A stretch of DNA of 64,000 nucleotides from Actinomycetota bacterium (GTDB taxonomy: Bacteria; Actinomycetota; Thermoleophilia; Solirubrobacterales; Solirubrobacteraceae): contig VAXW01000002.1 in NCBI GenBank assembly GCA_005884115.1, forward strand, positions 410,528 through 474,527, written 5' to 3'. Below, piece by piece: positions 34,728-43,600 of the stretch (position 1 is its first letter; every line of letters begins with the position of its first letter). The notes below the pieces were generated by a model. The model made no database searches. It was not told the origin of the DNA and saw nothing but the letters and a program-made list of their open reading frames with translations. Both the position numbers and the translations under genes were made by a program.

Positions 34728-36245
34728 CTAGAACCCTGCTTCCACGACCACCTCGCAGTTGGCGTCATGGACTGCCGCGTCGAATCCCCCAAGCGGCGCC
34801 GTGTCGCCGAGCGTGAGGAACGTCGAGCTCCACGTCACAGAGGAGATTTGACTCGAGAGCGTTCCGGTCTCTTCGCCTGTGGGGTTGGCGGTTTCATAAC
34901 AACTGCCGAGCGTCCATGGCGCAGTGAAGCCTTCTGCCTTGGCGATCGCGTCCTTGGCGTCGGCGGGCAGCAGCCACTTCTTTTTCACGTCGTATGCCGT
35001 CGACTGCTTGATCGCCACGACGTAGGCTTCGTGGGTCGGGTACAGGGACTGGATCATCGCCGGCGTCCAGCCGCGGTAGGTGCCGAACAGCGGGCACCCA
35101 GTACCGGCGTTGTAGGCGACTGGCGCCTCGATGAACGGCTGACGCACGCCGCCCTCCGCCAGGCCGTTTGAGTCGCGCACGAGTTCACCCGCGCTGTTAC
35201 GCGTAAGTCTCGGCATCGACGGCCCCATCGCGCCTTTTTCGAAGTACTTAGCGATCGACGCGACCTGGGCCCGTGCGGAGTAGTCGACCGAGCCGCGGTT
35301 GATCGAGCACGCGGTTTCGATCGGATCGGGCGTGCCCGGAGCCGTCTCATCGCGTTTTTCCTCGCGCGCGATGTAGTTCCAGTGCACCTCTGGGTCGTGC
35401 GCGGTGCCCGCCTCCTCCCACACGCGGAAGTGGGCGTTGTCGGGCGCCACGGCGGGCTGCGTCTCCTCGTTGAGTTGCCAGATCGGGGTCGAGAAGTCGT
35501 TGTACGGACCGCCCCCGCGCGAGATGGCGTAGGCGTCAATTTGACCGCGGTTGTAGCCGCCGTTGACGAATTTCGTCAGCTCGCTCGCAGACTGCGAGGC
35601 GCCGTCCGCGACGAGATGCTTGACCGCCATACCGCGCATCGGATCGACGGCAGGCACGCCGCCGAAGAGCGGGGCGAGGTTTTCGCTCGGATGGCGCAGG
35701 GCCCGGATCGCCTGCGAGAAGATGTCAAACGCGAATTCATCTCCTGGGTGAACAAGCGCGGCGTAGCGGTCGGGATCCCAGGTCTTGAGCGACATCGGAC
35801 CACAGCACACACCCAGCAGCTGTGCATCCACGACGACGTAGCCATAGCCGTGCTGCATGAGGTATTCGCCCGTGACCGGCCAGAGCGTCTCGATGTCCTT
35901 CTGCCCAGTCACGTTGACCCATTCCACGATCACCGTGCCGTTGAACTTCGCCGGGTCGGTGGGCAGCCGCACCAGCATGCGACTCTCGTATGGTGCCGAG
36001 ACGCCCTTTTCCAGGTTCGTGGCGGTGCCGTTGAAGAAGTACTCGTTCTCGGTGTAGCTGTAGCCGTTTCCCGAAAGCGGGAACAGGCTGTGATTCCACG
36101 GATACCCATGCACGCCCCCTTCGATGGGGCCCTGAACCGCGGGGTTCGGTACGGCCGATGCCAGGGCCGCTCCAGCTCCATATCCAGCGATCACGGCCGC
36201 TAGCGCGATTGCCAGTACGCCCGCGACGATGCTTCTAGGTTTCAT
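34728..36245 (-). CDS. Secreted alpha/beta-hydrolase-domain protein (PF20091-like)
   Basis: 505 residues from ATG 36245, preceded by GGGAGCTG; the upstream 43-residue extension lacks a signal. Secretion signal AGVLAIALAAVIAGYGAGAALA. The catalytic domain shows FNGTVIVEWVNVTG, GYGYVVVDAQLLGVCCGPMS, the nucleophile region HLVADGASQSASELTKFVN and C-terminal GGFDAAVHDANCEV. Proteins of this type are annotated as alpha/beta hydrolase domain-containing, with unknown esters as substrates. A perfect hairpin ends the gene; the upstream region carries repeated GTGGGCAACATAT motifs. Confidence 0.8.
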   Translation of the reverse strand: MKPRSIVAGVLAIALAAVIAGYGAGAALASAVPNPAVQGPIEGGVHGYPWNHSLFPLSGNGYSYTENEYFFNGTATNLEKGVSAPYESRMLVRLPTDPAKFNGTVIVEWVNVTGQKDIETLWPVTGEYLMQHGYGYVVVDAQLLGVCCGPMSLKTWDPDRYAALVHPGDEFAFDIFSQAIRALRHPSENLAPLFGGVPAVDPMRGMAVKHLVADGASQSASELTKFVNGGYNRGQIDAYAISRGGGPYNDFSTPIWQLNEETQPAVAPDNAHFRVWEEAGTAHDPEVHWNYIAREEKRDETAPGTPDPIETACSINRGSVDYSARAQVASIAKYFEKGAMGPSMPRLTRNSAGELVRDSNGLAEGGVRQPFIEAPVAYNAGTGCPLFGTYRGWTPAMIQSLYPTHEAYVVAIKQSTAYDVKKKWLLPADAKDAIAKAEGFTAPWTLGSCYETANPTGEETGTLSSQISSVTWSSTFLTLGDTAPLGGFDAAVHDANCEVVVEAGF

Positions 36246-36335
36246 CAGCTCCCATCTCCCCTCCTGGCGGACACCGCCAGCAAGCGGCGCGCCTTTGTCC
36301 TGGCAGGCTCCGGCACCTTGCCGCGCCCCCACAGC

Positions 36336-36412
36336 GTGGGCAACATATCGGCGAAGTGTATACCTGTCAAGCATTTCGGAGTCTTGTTGCCCTCAAGACG
36401 TGGGCAACATAT
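36336..36412. promoter_or_regulatory. Repeated GTGGGCAACATAT motif with inverted half
   Basis: GTGGGCAACATAT occurs at 36336-36348 and 36400-36412. Before the second copy, TGTTGCCC (36385-36392) is the exact inverse of GGGCAACA (36402-36409), with a 9-bp spacer. These sites lie 91-167 bp upstream of the hydrolase start and facing the QsdR-type regulator, and are good candidates for its operators. Related TGTTGC appears at 37258, at the regulator's own start. Confidence 0.55.
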
Positions 36413-36574
36413 GTAAAGAGAGGTTTATAGACCAGCCGAGCGCTCTGGGCGCGCAGAGTTCCTTCTCGCGGGACTGGTCAGCGCAGCCAGCGCGCGTCTA
36501 AGGAAGCAAGCGAGGACATCGTGCGCGCACCCTCACGGTCAAGCCGAGCCGTCCTCCGTTTGACCTGCCCCGAG

Positions 36575-37276
36575 CTAGTCGAGCAGCAGCGCGACGATCT
36601 GCGCGGCGCGCTCCACGGCGGGTTCGACGGTGGCGAGGGCGTCGTTGTAGATGAAGCCCTCGGTCAGCCGCACCACTGCGTACGCCAGAACATCGGGAGC
36701 GACCTTCGGACGAAAGGCGCCGGCCTGCTGCTCCTCCCGGTAGAGCTCCGCGAGCTTCCAAACAGTGCGCGGTTGAACACCCCCCGCGGGAGAGGTCAGC
36801 ACGCGCAGGGCGAAATGCGTCTCCTGGCGCAGAAAAGCATGCAGCGGCTCCGCTTCCACCAGCGCGCCGACGTGCTGACGGTAGATCGCGAGAAGTCGCT
36901 TCGCACCCTCGTGCTTGGGATGGTCGGCCTTGGCCCGCTCGAATATTTCATCGGACAGCGACCACAGGACGTCGCTCAGGAGCTGCTCGCGCTGGCCGGT
37001 CCAGCGGTAGAGCGTCGGGCGTGAGATCCCAAGCTCGGAAGCGAGCGCACGCATGTCCACGCGCCGGCCTTCGAGGTACATCCGCCGCGCGGTATGAAAC
37101 GCCGCCGCTGGCGTCGGTCGGGTGCGCGTAAGCCCCGCACTTGGGTCGCGAGACTCCTTCAGGGCGAGCGACGCGTTCCTCGTCGGGAGGTCGAGTTCCA
37201 CGGGGCTGCTGCTGGCGTTCACGACGTCAGGATAAGGCAAATCTGACAGAAGCGCCAAATGTTGCTTGCGTGACAC
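36575..37276 (-). CDS. TetR-family regulator (QsdR-like), copy 2
   Basis: 233 residues from GTG 37276 (internal starts possible; the first 55 residues are disordered). Helix-turn-helix VDMRALASELGISRPTLYRW with TGQREQLLSDVL. The C-terminal domain LHAFLRQETHFALRVLTSPA, GGVQPRTVWKLAELYREEQQ and YAVVRLTEGFIYNDALATVE aligns throughout with the regulator at 33187-33834. It is in the same orientation as the upstream hydrolase gene at 34728 and likely represses it through the GTGGGCAACATAT sites. Confidence 0.86.
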   Translation of the reverse strand: MSRKQHLALLSDLPYPDVVNASSSPVELDLPTRNASLALKESRDPSAGLTRTRPTPAAAFHTARRMYLEGRRVDMRALASELGISRPTLYRWTGQREQLLSDVLWSLSDEIFERAKADHPKHEGAKRLLAIYRQHVGALVEAEPLHAFLRQETHFALRVLTSPAGGVQPRTVWKLAELYREEQQAGAFRPKVAPDVLAYAVVRLTEGFIYNDALATVEPAVERAAQIVALLLD

Positions 37277-37419
37277 GCGACGACCTAGTACCTCGGCCAG
37301 GCGGTCGACCGGGCGTGTCCGGAGTGCCTCGTACGCGCCGGCGGTGCCCCCGAGTCACGCGGAAGAGGGGCCGAGCGGAGCCTTGGCCAAAAATTGCTAC
37401 GAACCGGCCCGATCCCCCC

Positions 37420-37454
37420 ACGACGAAGGCCGCCCGGACGGACGGCCCTCGAGG
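37420..37454. repeat. 35-bp dispersed repeat, copy 2
   Basis: Identical to 29211-29245. It lies 57 bp to the left of the tRNA-Met 3' fragment, i.e. on the chromosomal side of the inferred junction, and can form the same GGCCG/CGGCC stem. Confidence 0.75.
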
Positions 37455-37510
37455 TCCCGGTCGGCCGGTTTGCAGGGCTTTCGCAAGTCCTACGCCCTGG
37501 TCGGCCGCGA

Positions 37511-37552
<42 letters not shown>

Positions 37553-38086
37553 ATCGCCAGAACCCGCTGCGGTATGCACAGTATACCCGTGTTTACTGGA
37601 CTTGGGGCCGGGTCGACTGGGCCCGATCTGCTCATATTGGAACGAAGATTGGAACGACCGCGCGGCTGTGCGGCAGCCACGTGAGTCCTCCCCGAACCGT
37701 GCGCCCTTGCTGCTCGCGCCCGTCCCCGCGAGGAGCGGGTGGTTCCTTATAGAGGAGCTGGCTCGATGCTCGGCTTCCGGCTCCATCGAATCCGGGATCA
37801 CCGGCGTTCCGGAGCGTCGCCTTGGCTCTCATCGAGCCCTCTCCCCGTGATGACACCGGGGGTTCGAGAAGACGCACGCACACTCGGGCGCATGCGGTCC
37901 GGTCTCCAGCAGCCCGACGCTCTGAGCGAGCGACCCTGCTGACGGCGCGACATGATTGTGGTCCTCCACGCGGTGCTAGACTCGCACGAGAGGGACCGTG
38001 CGGCATCGCTCGCAGGTCGGGTCAGGGAAGGATTTCCGTGCGACGCTGTTTGTCGCTGGAGCTAGGCTCGACCCGGAGGAGGGGAC
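37553..38086. other. Non-coding region next to the attachment site
   Basis: About 530 bases without a credible gene. Near the att fragment are a GGTAT/ATACC inverted repeat (37571-37587) and two direct copies of ATTGGAACGA (37636-37645 and 37648-37657) at 12-bp spacing, which could be integrase arm or excisionase sites. The GGAGGAGGGG ribosome binding site of the next gene is at the right end. Confidence 0.45.
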
Positions 38087-39526
38087 ATGTCCACACCAAC
38101 CGGCGCGTTGCGAACGGCTATGGGCTGCACGCGCGCTCAGCGGTGCTCGCCCCGGCCAAGGGCGGCGGTGCCCGTGCGCTCGCTTTTGGCAACAGCGTTG
38201 CTCTTGCTCGGCCTCTTGGCGTTAAACAGCGACATCGGCGCCGCATATGCCACCAGTCCGCCGCCTACGGTCGCAAAGGTGAAACCCGGCGCCGGCCCGG
38301 GAACTGGGGGGACCTTGGTCACCATCAAAGGCACCAACTTCACCGAAGCCACGGCTGTCACATTCGGCTCGACCGATGCCGCCAGCTTCACGGTGAAGTC
38401 GGCCACATCGATCACGGCTAGGTCTCCGGCGGGGACCGGCACGGTGGACGTGACGGTGACCACCACGGGAGGAACAAGTGCCACCAGCTCGGCCGATCAT
38501 TTCACCTACCTGCCCGCCGTGACCGCGGTGTCCCCCCGCAGCGGTCCCGTGGACGGCGGCACCGAAGTCAACATCACCGGTGTCGACCTCGACGGTGCCA
38601 CTGCCGTCACATTCGGCTCGACCGACGCCGCCAGCTTCACCGTGAACTCGGCGACCTCCATCACAGCGGTCTCCCCGGCAGTGGCAATGCCGGAGAAAGT
38701 TCACGTGAGGGTGACCACACCCGAAGGGACGAGCCCCGCAACATCGACAGACACCTTCAAGTTCACGCCCACGGTGAGCGACGTGAGCCCAAGCGCCGGG
38801 CCTCCCGCGGGCGGCACGACGGTGACGGTCACCGGCACTGGCTTCGCCGTGGGGGAAACCGGGACGCGCATCACATTCGGACCGAGGATGGCAGTCTCGG
38901 TGGACTGTGCGACCACGACCGAATGCGTCACGACCACACCAGAACTCTTACCCGGAGTGCGACACATCGGGACTGTGGACGTGAAGGCGACCGTAAACAA
39001 AATAAAAAGCCTGAAGACGTCTGCCGATCAGTTCGACTACCACGGCCTCTACCTCCGCTCGTTTGAACGACGCCGGCGACTTCCCGTGGGGGAAGAACTC
39101 GACCTGGTCGAGACTATCTCTCCGAGAGAATTCAATGAGTGCGATGCAAGGCTCCACGCGAACATAACCGCAAACGGCGAGGCTACGGACGAAATTTACG
39201 TGTCCGGCGTCATATTCTACATAAATTGCCTACCCTACGAGTGGTCCGGCGTACTGCCCGCGCCATACACATTGCGGATCAACTCCGACGGAACGGCAAG
39301 CATCGAAGGCAGGATGGGCGTCGGCAAGAATACCGGAGGGTGTGTCTACGAAGGCGAAGGGATGTCTGGCGGGTTTGAAATCGACCGCCCCTTCTTGGTC
39401 AGCCTAGGGGGAACGTTCACGCGGGTTGAAAAACCCCCCGGAGAAGAATGCTCAGAAACGGAACGCGTCTTCATGAACCTGGAAGAACCCAATAGCAGTG
39501 ACCTCGAAATCGAACTGGTGCAGTGA
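38087..39526 (+). CDS. Secreted IPT/TIG-repeat protein
   Basis: 479 residues from ATG 38087 with GGAGGAGGGGAC upstream. Signal/membrane segment SLLATALLLLGLLALNSDIG. Three IPT/TIG immunoglobulin-like repeats follow: VKPGAGPGTGGTLVTIKGTN with ATAVTFGSTDAASF, VSPRSGPVDGGTEVNITG, and VSPSAGPPAGGTTVTVTGTG. The C-terminal 160 residues differ in style, with several cysteines (EFNECDARL, YINCLPYEW, GGCVYEGEG, GEECSETE) and more AT-rich codons; this part is not recognised. Probably a surface adhesion-type protein, first gene of the accessory region. Confidence 0.8.
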   Translation: MSTPTGALRTAMGCTRAQRCSPRPRAAVPVRSLLATALLLLGLLALNSDIGAAYATSPPPTVAKVKPGAGPGTGGTLVTIKGTNFTEATAVTFGSTDAASFTVKSATSITARSPAGTGTVDVTVTTTGGTSATSSADHFTYLPAVTAVSPRSGPVDGGTEVNITGVDLDGATAVTFGSTDAASFTVNSATSITAVSPAVAMPEKVHVRVTTPEGTSPATSTDTFKFTPTVSDVSPSAGPPAGGTTVTVTGTGFAVGETGTRITFGPRMAVSVDCATTTECVTTTPELLPGVRHIGTVDVKATVNKIKSLKTSADQFDYHGLYLRSFERRRRLPVGEELDLVETISPREFNECDARLHANITANGEATDEIYVSGVIFYINCLPYEWSGVLPAPYTLRINSDGTASIEGRMGVGKNTGGCVYEGEGMSGGFEIDRPFLVSLGGTFTRVEKPPGEECSETERVFMNLEEPNSSDLEIELVQ

Positions 39527-39749
39527 ATTCGGGTAGCTGATCGCTTTCGCGGCAACGCCATCCATGCGCGGGCCGCGCCCGAGGCCCCGCGCTTACGAGT
39601 TGGGCACCTGTCGGCGTGCCTTGAGTCACGTCCTGCGCCCTGCGTGACAAAACTTTGACAAAAGCCGTCCGGTCCGATGCGTCCGATGCGTCCAGAGACA
39701 GGGACAAAATGAACGATCTGGACGCTGGCGGACATCTACGCCGGACGTA

Positions 39750-40172
39750 TCAGGTTGAGGGCCTTGTCCGGAGTATTCCGGGTGGTGGTTCGAGTCCACT
39801 CGGGCGCACCAAATTGTTCCGACTCAAACCGTTGCTCCAAGAAGGGCCAGAGGCCGTTCCAGCGCCCACAAGAGCCCGCTCGGGCTTGCGTGGGCGCTGC
39901 TCGTCCGTGTCGCCCTCGCTGTCAATGGCGCGCTCCCGTAGGGCCTCGTCGACGACTTCCTTCAGTACCTCGCTCTCTCGGGCGATGGCAGCCCGTCGTA
40001 GCTCCTCGCCAAGGATCACGTCGAAGGGTTCGGCCAGCTCGCCCGTGACCGTGTAATCATCGCCGATCAGTGCCCCGGCGCTGGTCGCACGGCCGGTGGC
40101 CCGGCGGAGGAGGACAAAGCACCTATGCCCGGTCAGTCGGCCTGCACCATCCGTGAGGAAGACAGCCACCAT
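39750..40172 (-). CDS. Hypothetical protein, doubtful
   Basis: A 140-residue frame from ATG 40172. The central part (DDYTVTGELAEPFDVILGEE, AIARESEVLKEVVDEALRER) is charged and helical, unlike random high-GC translation, so at least this segment may be coding. However, the last 30 residues are antisense to the tRNA-Leu fragment and its start overlaps the next plus-strand gene. A shorter or decayed gene is likely. Confidence 0.3.
   Translation of the reverse strand: MVAVFLTDGAGRLTGHRCFVLLRRATGRATSAGALIGDDYTVTGELAEPFDVILGEELRRAAIARESEVLKEVVDEALRERAIDSEGDTDEQRPRKPERALVGAGTASGPSWSNGLSRNNLVRPSGLEPPPGILRTRPST
39751..39811 (+). other. tRNA-Leu(GAG) 3' fragment with CCA: probable second attachment site
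   Basis: From CAGGTTGAGGGCCTT (anticodon loop with GAG) through a class II variable arm (CCGG...CCGG), T arm GTGGTTCGAGTCCAC and acceptor CGGGCGC-A-CCA. The matching 5' half (GCGCCCG with D arm) is absent: the preceding bases (TGGACGC) do not pair with the acceptor and lack the D-loop GG. By orientation the element that created it would lie to the left. The result is a truncated tRNA copy, not a working tRNA. Confidence 0.7.
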
Positions 40173-40373
40173 GACGGCAATATCTTGAGCTTGCTGATGG
40201 CTGACGACTACCGGTGGCCGTGGAGCGTTCAGGAGATCATGCAGGCCTACGGTGATGAGCTTGAGGTTGTTGATGCCCTGGCCCGATTACGGGCTGCTGG
40301 CCTCATCCACCGGTTTGACAACTTCGTCTTTCCTACCAGGGCGGCGTTCTACTGCCGGCAGCTCGAGGAGTAG
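40125..40373 (+). CDS. Small winged-helix-like hypothetical protein
   Basis: 82 residues from ATG 40125. The sequence YRWPWSVQEIMQAYGDELEV followed by VDALARLRAAGLIHRFDNFV and FPTRAAFYCRQLEE has the helix-turn-helix-wing rhythm of small winged-helix proteins in actinobacterial mobile regions. No membrane segment. The other small protein at 45363 has similar size and style. It could be a regulator of the adjacent RHS locus, but this is not shown. Confidence 0.6.
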   Translation: MPGQSACTIREEDSHHDGNILSLLMADDYRWPWSVQEIMQAYGDELEVVDALARLRAAGLIHRFDNFVFPTRAAFYCRQLEE

Positions 40374-40687
40374 ACAACGATCCCACGGCGATCCCACACG
40401 TTACAGTGAGACGTGAGCCCTTCGGCTAAGAATCTGTCTGTTCCGCTGTTCCGGGCGATTTGCAGGTACTTCGCTATGTCGGCAGTTTTTCTTTGTAGAA
40501 CGGATTTGACATGCGCCCAAATACCTGGTAGAGACCCGCGTCTCGGATCGGAATATTCCGCTCCGGCACTGAACGACTAGGGGCTGGGGGCAGCGATGGA
40601 CGTCCGCGCTGCCCTGACTGACGCTGCTCGATTGGATAGGACGCGGTCCGACTCTTGAAATATTTCGTCCCTCGATTGGAGGCGCCA
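40374..40687. other. Intergenic region upstream of the RHS gene
   Basis: About 310 bases without a gene, AT-richer than the surroundings (e.g. GGCAGTTTTTCTTTGTAGAA near 40480). It holds the promoter of the RHS gene; GGAGG at 40679-40683 is its ribosome binding site. No clear operator palindrome was recognised. Confidence 0.5.
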
Positions 40688-43600
40688 ATGAGCATTCCCG
40701 CCCGCGCGCTCTGGCCGTCAGACTTTAGCCTGCATTGCCCGCCACGCGCATCACGCCACCAGCGTGGGACCGAATGCTCCAGCCCTGTATTCCCCGCCCG
40801 CCGTCGACTGGTCGTCACCCTCCTAACGTGCCTATCCCTCGTTGCTGTCTTGCTGCAGCAAGCTGTCCCAGCCTCGGCCGAAGGCCTGCCCGAAATCGAG
40901 ACGGCGCACATGGCCGAAATTGAGGAATGGGCCTACCGCAACAGCGATCTGACATCTCCACCTGTCGGCTGCGGGACGGTCTGCATGAATCTCTGGAACG
41001 CCGAGCGAACCAGCGTACCCAGCTCGGTGGGTGGACTTTGGGATGCGCTCGGCTACATGGAGGTCGAACTCGGGCTGTGGAGCTCGCTAAAAGAATTCGC
41101 CAAAGAATTCGGTTCCGCAGCCAAAATCGGTGCGCCACCGTTCCGCGTCGGCTGGCACATCGGCAGGGGAACCACCGAAGGTGGGAAATGGATGGAAGTC
41201 ATCGGCCCAACGGCTCCCCCCGGAGAACCTGCCGAATGTCACGGCATCGAACCCTGGGAAACCCGCATGATTCCCACGGGCGAAGAAGTGGGCACGTCGT
41301 TTTTTACACCAGCCACCTCGCCAGGCAACGAATGGTACCTGCACGTCTGCAGCTCGGACATCGTCGCAAGCTGGGCGCCCCACGACAATCCAGAACAACC
41401 GCAAGCCACCTGCGGCGAAGGAGCCCCAGGGTCCGAAATTTCTGGATGGACCAAGCAGGAATGGCACTGGAACACCTGCTACGAGGGACTCAACAAAGGT
41501 GTAGAAGTGTTCGCGGAAACCCATGCCCAAGCATTTCATCGTCCGTTCCATTTTGCGCCCGTCCACGACTGGGAAGGGCAGCTCCTCACAGGGGAATATC
41601 AGCGCGGCATCCAGACGCTTGGCGGATCAGATCCCGGCACTGCGGCTGTCAAAACCGGGCTAGAACACCGTCTCGAAGCCTCGACGCCCTTGCGCGAATG
41701 GGTGCAATGGATACTTGAAAGCCAGCACGGCCGAAATCCCCTCCTGGCCGTTCCCGGTGAAGAATACGGTGCCGGCAGCGCGACCGATCCCAATCGTGTG
41801 AAGTGCATGAGCAAAAAACCAGTGAACTGCGCCACTGGCAACGAGGTCGAGTCCCAGCAAGACCTCCTGGTCGGAGGGCTCGGTCCGGGCCTATCGCTCA
41901 CGCGGACCTACAACGCTCAGCTTGCCGCTGAACAGACCTCACCGGGCATCTTCGGCTATGGCTGGACGGGCTCGTATACGGCACACCTGACCCTGAGCGA
42001 AGGCGGCACGATAGCCAACGTCTACCAGGACGACGGCAGCGTCGCGCGCTTCCAGCTCTCGGGCGAAACGTGGAACCCGATCGATCCGCTCGACCAGGCC
42101 CGGCTGACCAAAGAAGCAAGCAACTACGCCTTCACGCTTCCCAACCAGACCGTGCTCCACTTCAACAGCTCCGGGGTGCTGACGAGCGAGACCGACCGCA
42201 ACGGCAACAGCCTGACGATGACCTACAGCGGCGAAGGGCGCCTGGAATCCGTCACCGATCCGGCGTCGCGCAAACTCGTCTTTGCATACAACGGCGAAGG
42301 GCGCGTGGAAAGCGTCAAAGACCCGATGGGACACGTCGTCAAATACGGCTACGAATCGGGCCAGCTGGCGAGCGTCACGGAGCCTGGCGAAACCGAACCA
42401 CGCTGGCAGTTCAAATATGACGCGTCACATCGCCTAACGACGATGACCGATGGTCGCGGGGGAAAAACGACCATCGAATACGACAGCTCAAACCGCGTCA
42501 CGAAGGAGACGGACCCGCTCGAACGCTCGACCAGCTTCGAATACGAACCGTCCCGCACGAAGGTCACGAACAAAGCCACCGGAGCCGTGACCGACGAGCA
42601 CTTCTCCGTCGACAACGAGCCAACATCTATCACGCGCGGCTTCGGCACGGCCAGCGCCACAACCGAAGAATTCGGCTACGACACGGCCGGCAACCAGGCG
42701 AGCGTGATAGACGGCAACAAACACACCACCAAATACGTCTATGACAGCGAAGGCAACCGCACGAGCATGGTCGACGCGGCCGAACACGAAACTAAATGGG
42801 GCTACGACACAAAGCACGACGTCATCTCGATCACCACACCGAAGGGCGAGACGACCACTATCAAACGCGACAGCCACGGCAACCCAGAACTGATTGAACG
42901 CCCAGCGCCGGCCGGCAAAACCCAAGTCACAAAAGAGAAATACAACGCCGCCGGCGAGCTGGACTCCGTCACCGACCCGCTAGAACACATCACCAAATAC
43001 GAATACAACACACAAGGGGATCGGACGGCTGACATCGACCCGGAAGGCGACAAGCGCACCTGGACCTACGACGAAGACTCGCTCGAGACCTCCTCGGTCA
43101 GCCCGAGAGGGAACGTCGAAGGCGCCGAAGCGTCCAAATACACGACGAAAATCGAACGCGACGCCCAGGGCCGACCGATAAAGATCACCGATCCGCTTAG
43201 TCACGAAACCAAATACGCCTATGACGGCAACGGCAACCTCGAATCGCTGACCGACCCGCTGGGCCACAAAACTAAATACACCTGCGACGCCGACAACGAG
43301 CGCACGAAGGTCGAAGAGCCTAACGCCACGATCACCGAAACCGGCTACGACGGCGCCGGACGGGTGACCAGCCAGACCGACGGCAACAAACACACGACCA
43401 AATACGTCCGCAACATCCTCGAGCAGGTCATCGAAATCATCGACCCGCTGGAACGCAAGACGACTAAGGAATACGACAAAGCCGGCAACCTCACGAAACT
43501 AACGGACCCGGCTAAACGCACCACGACCAACACCTACTACGCCAACAACCTGCTGAAAGAAACGACCTACTCCGACGGCAAAACACACTTGGTCAAATAC

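Noticed and set aside
39720..39811. An intact tRNA-Leu(GAG) gene
   Set aside because: The bases where the 5' acceptor and D arm should be do not pair with the 3' acceptor and lack the D-loop GG; only the anticodon-to-3' part is tRNA-like.
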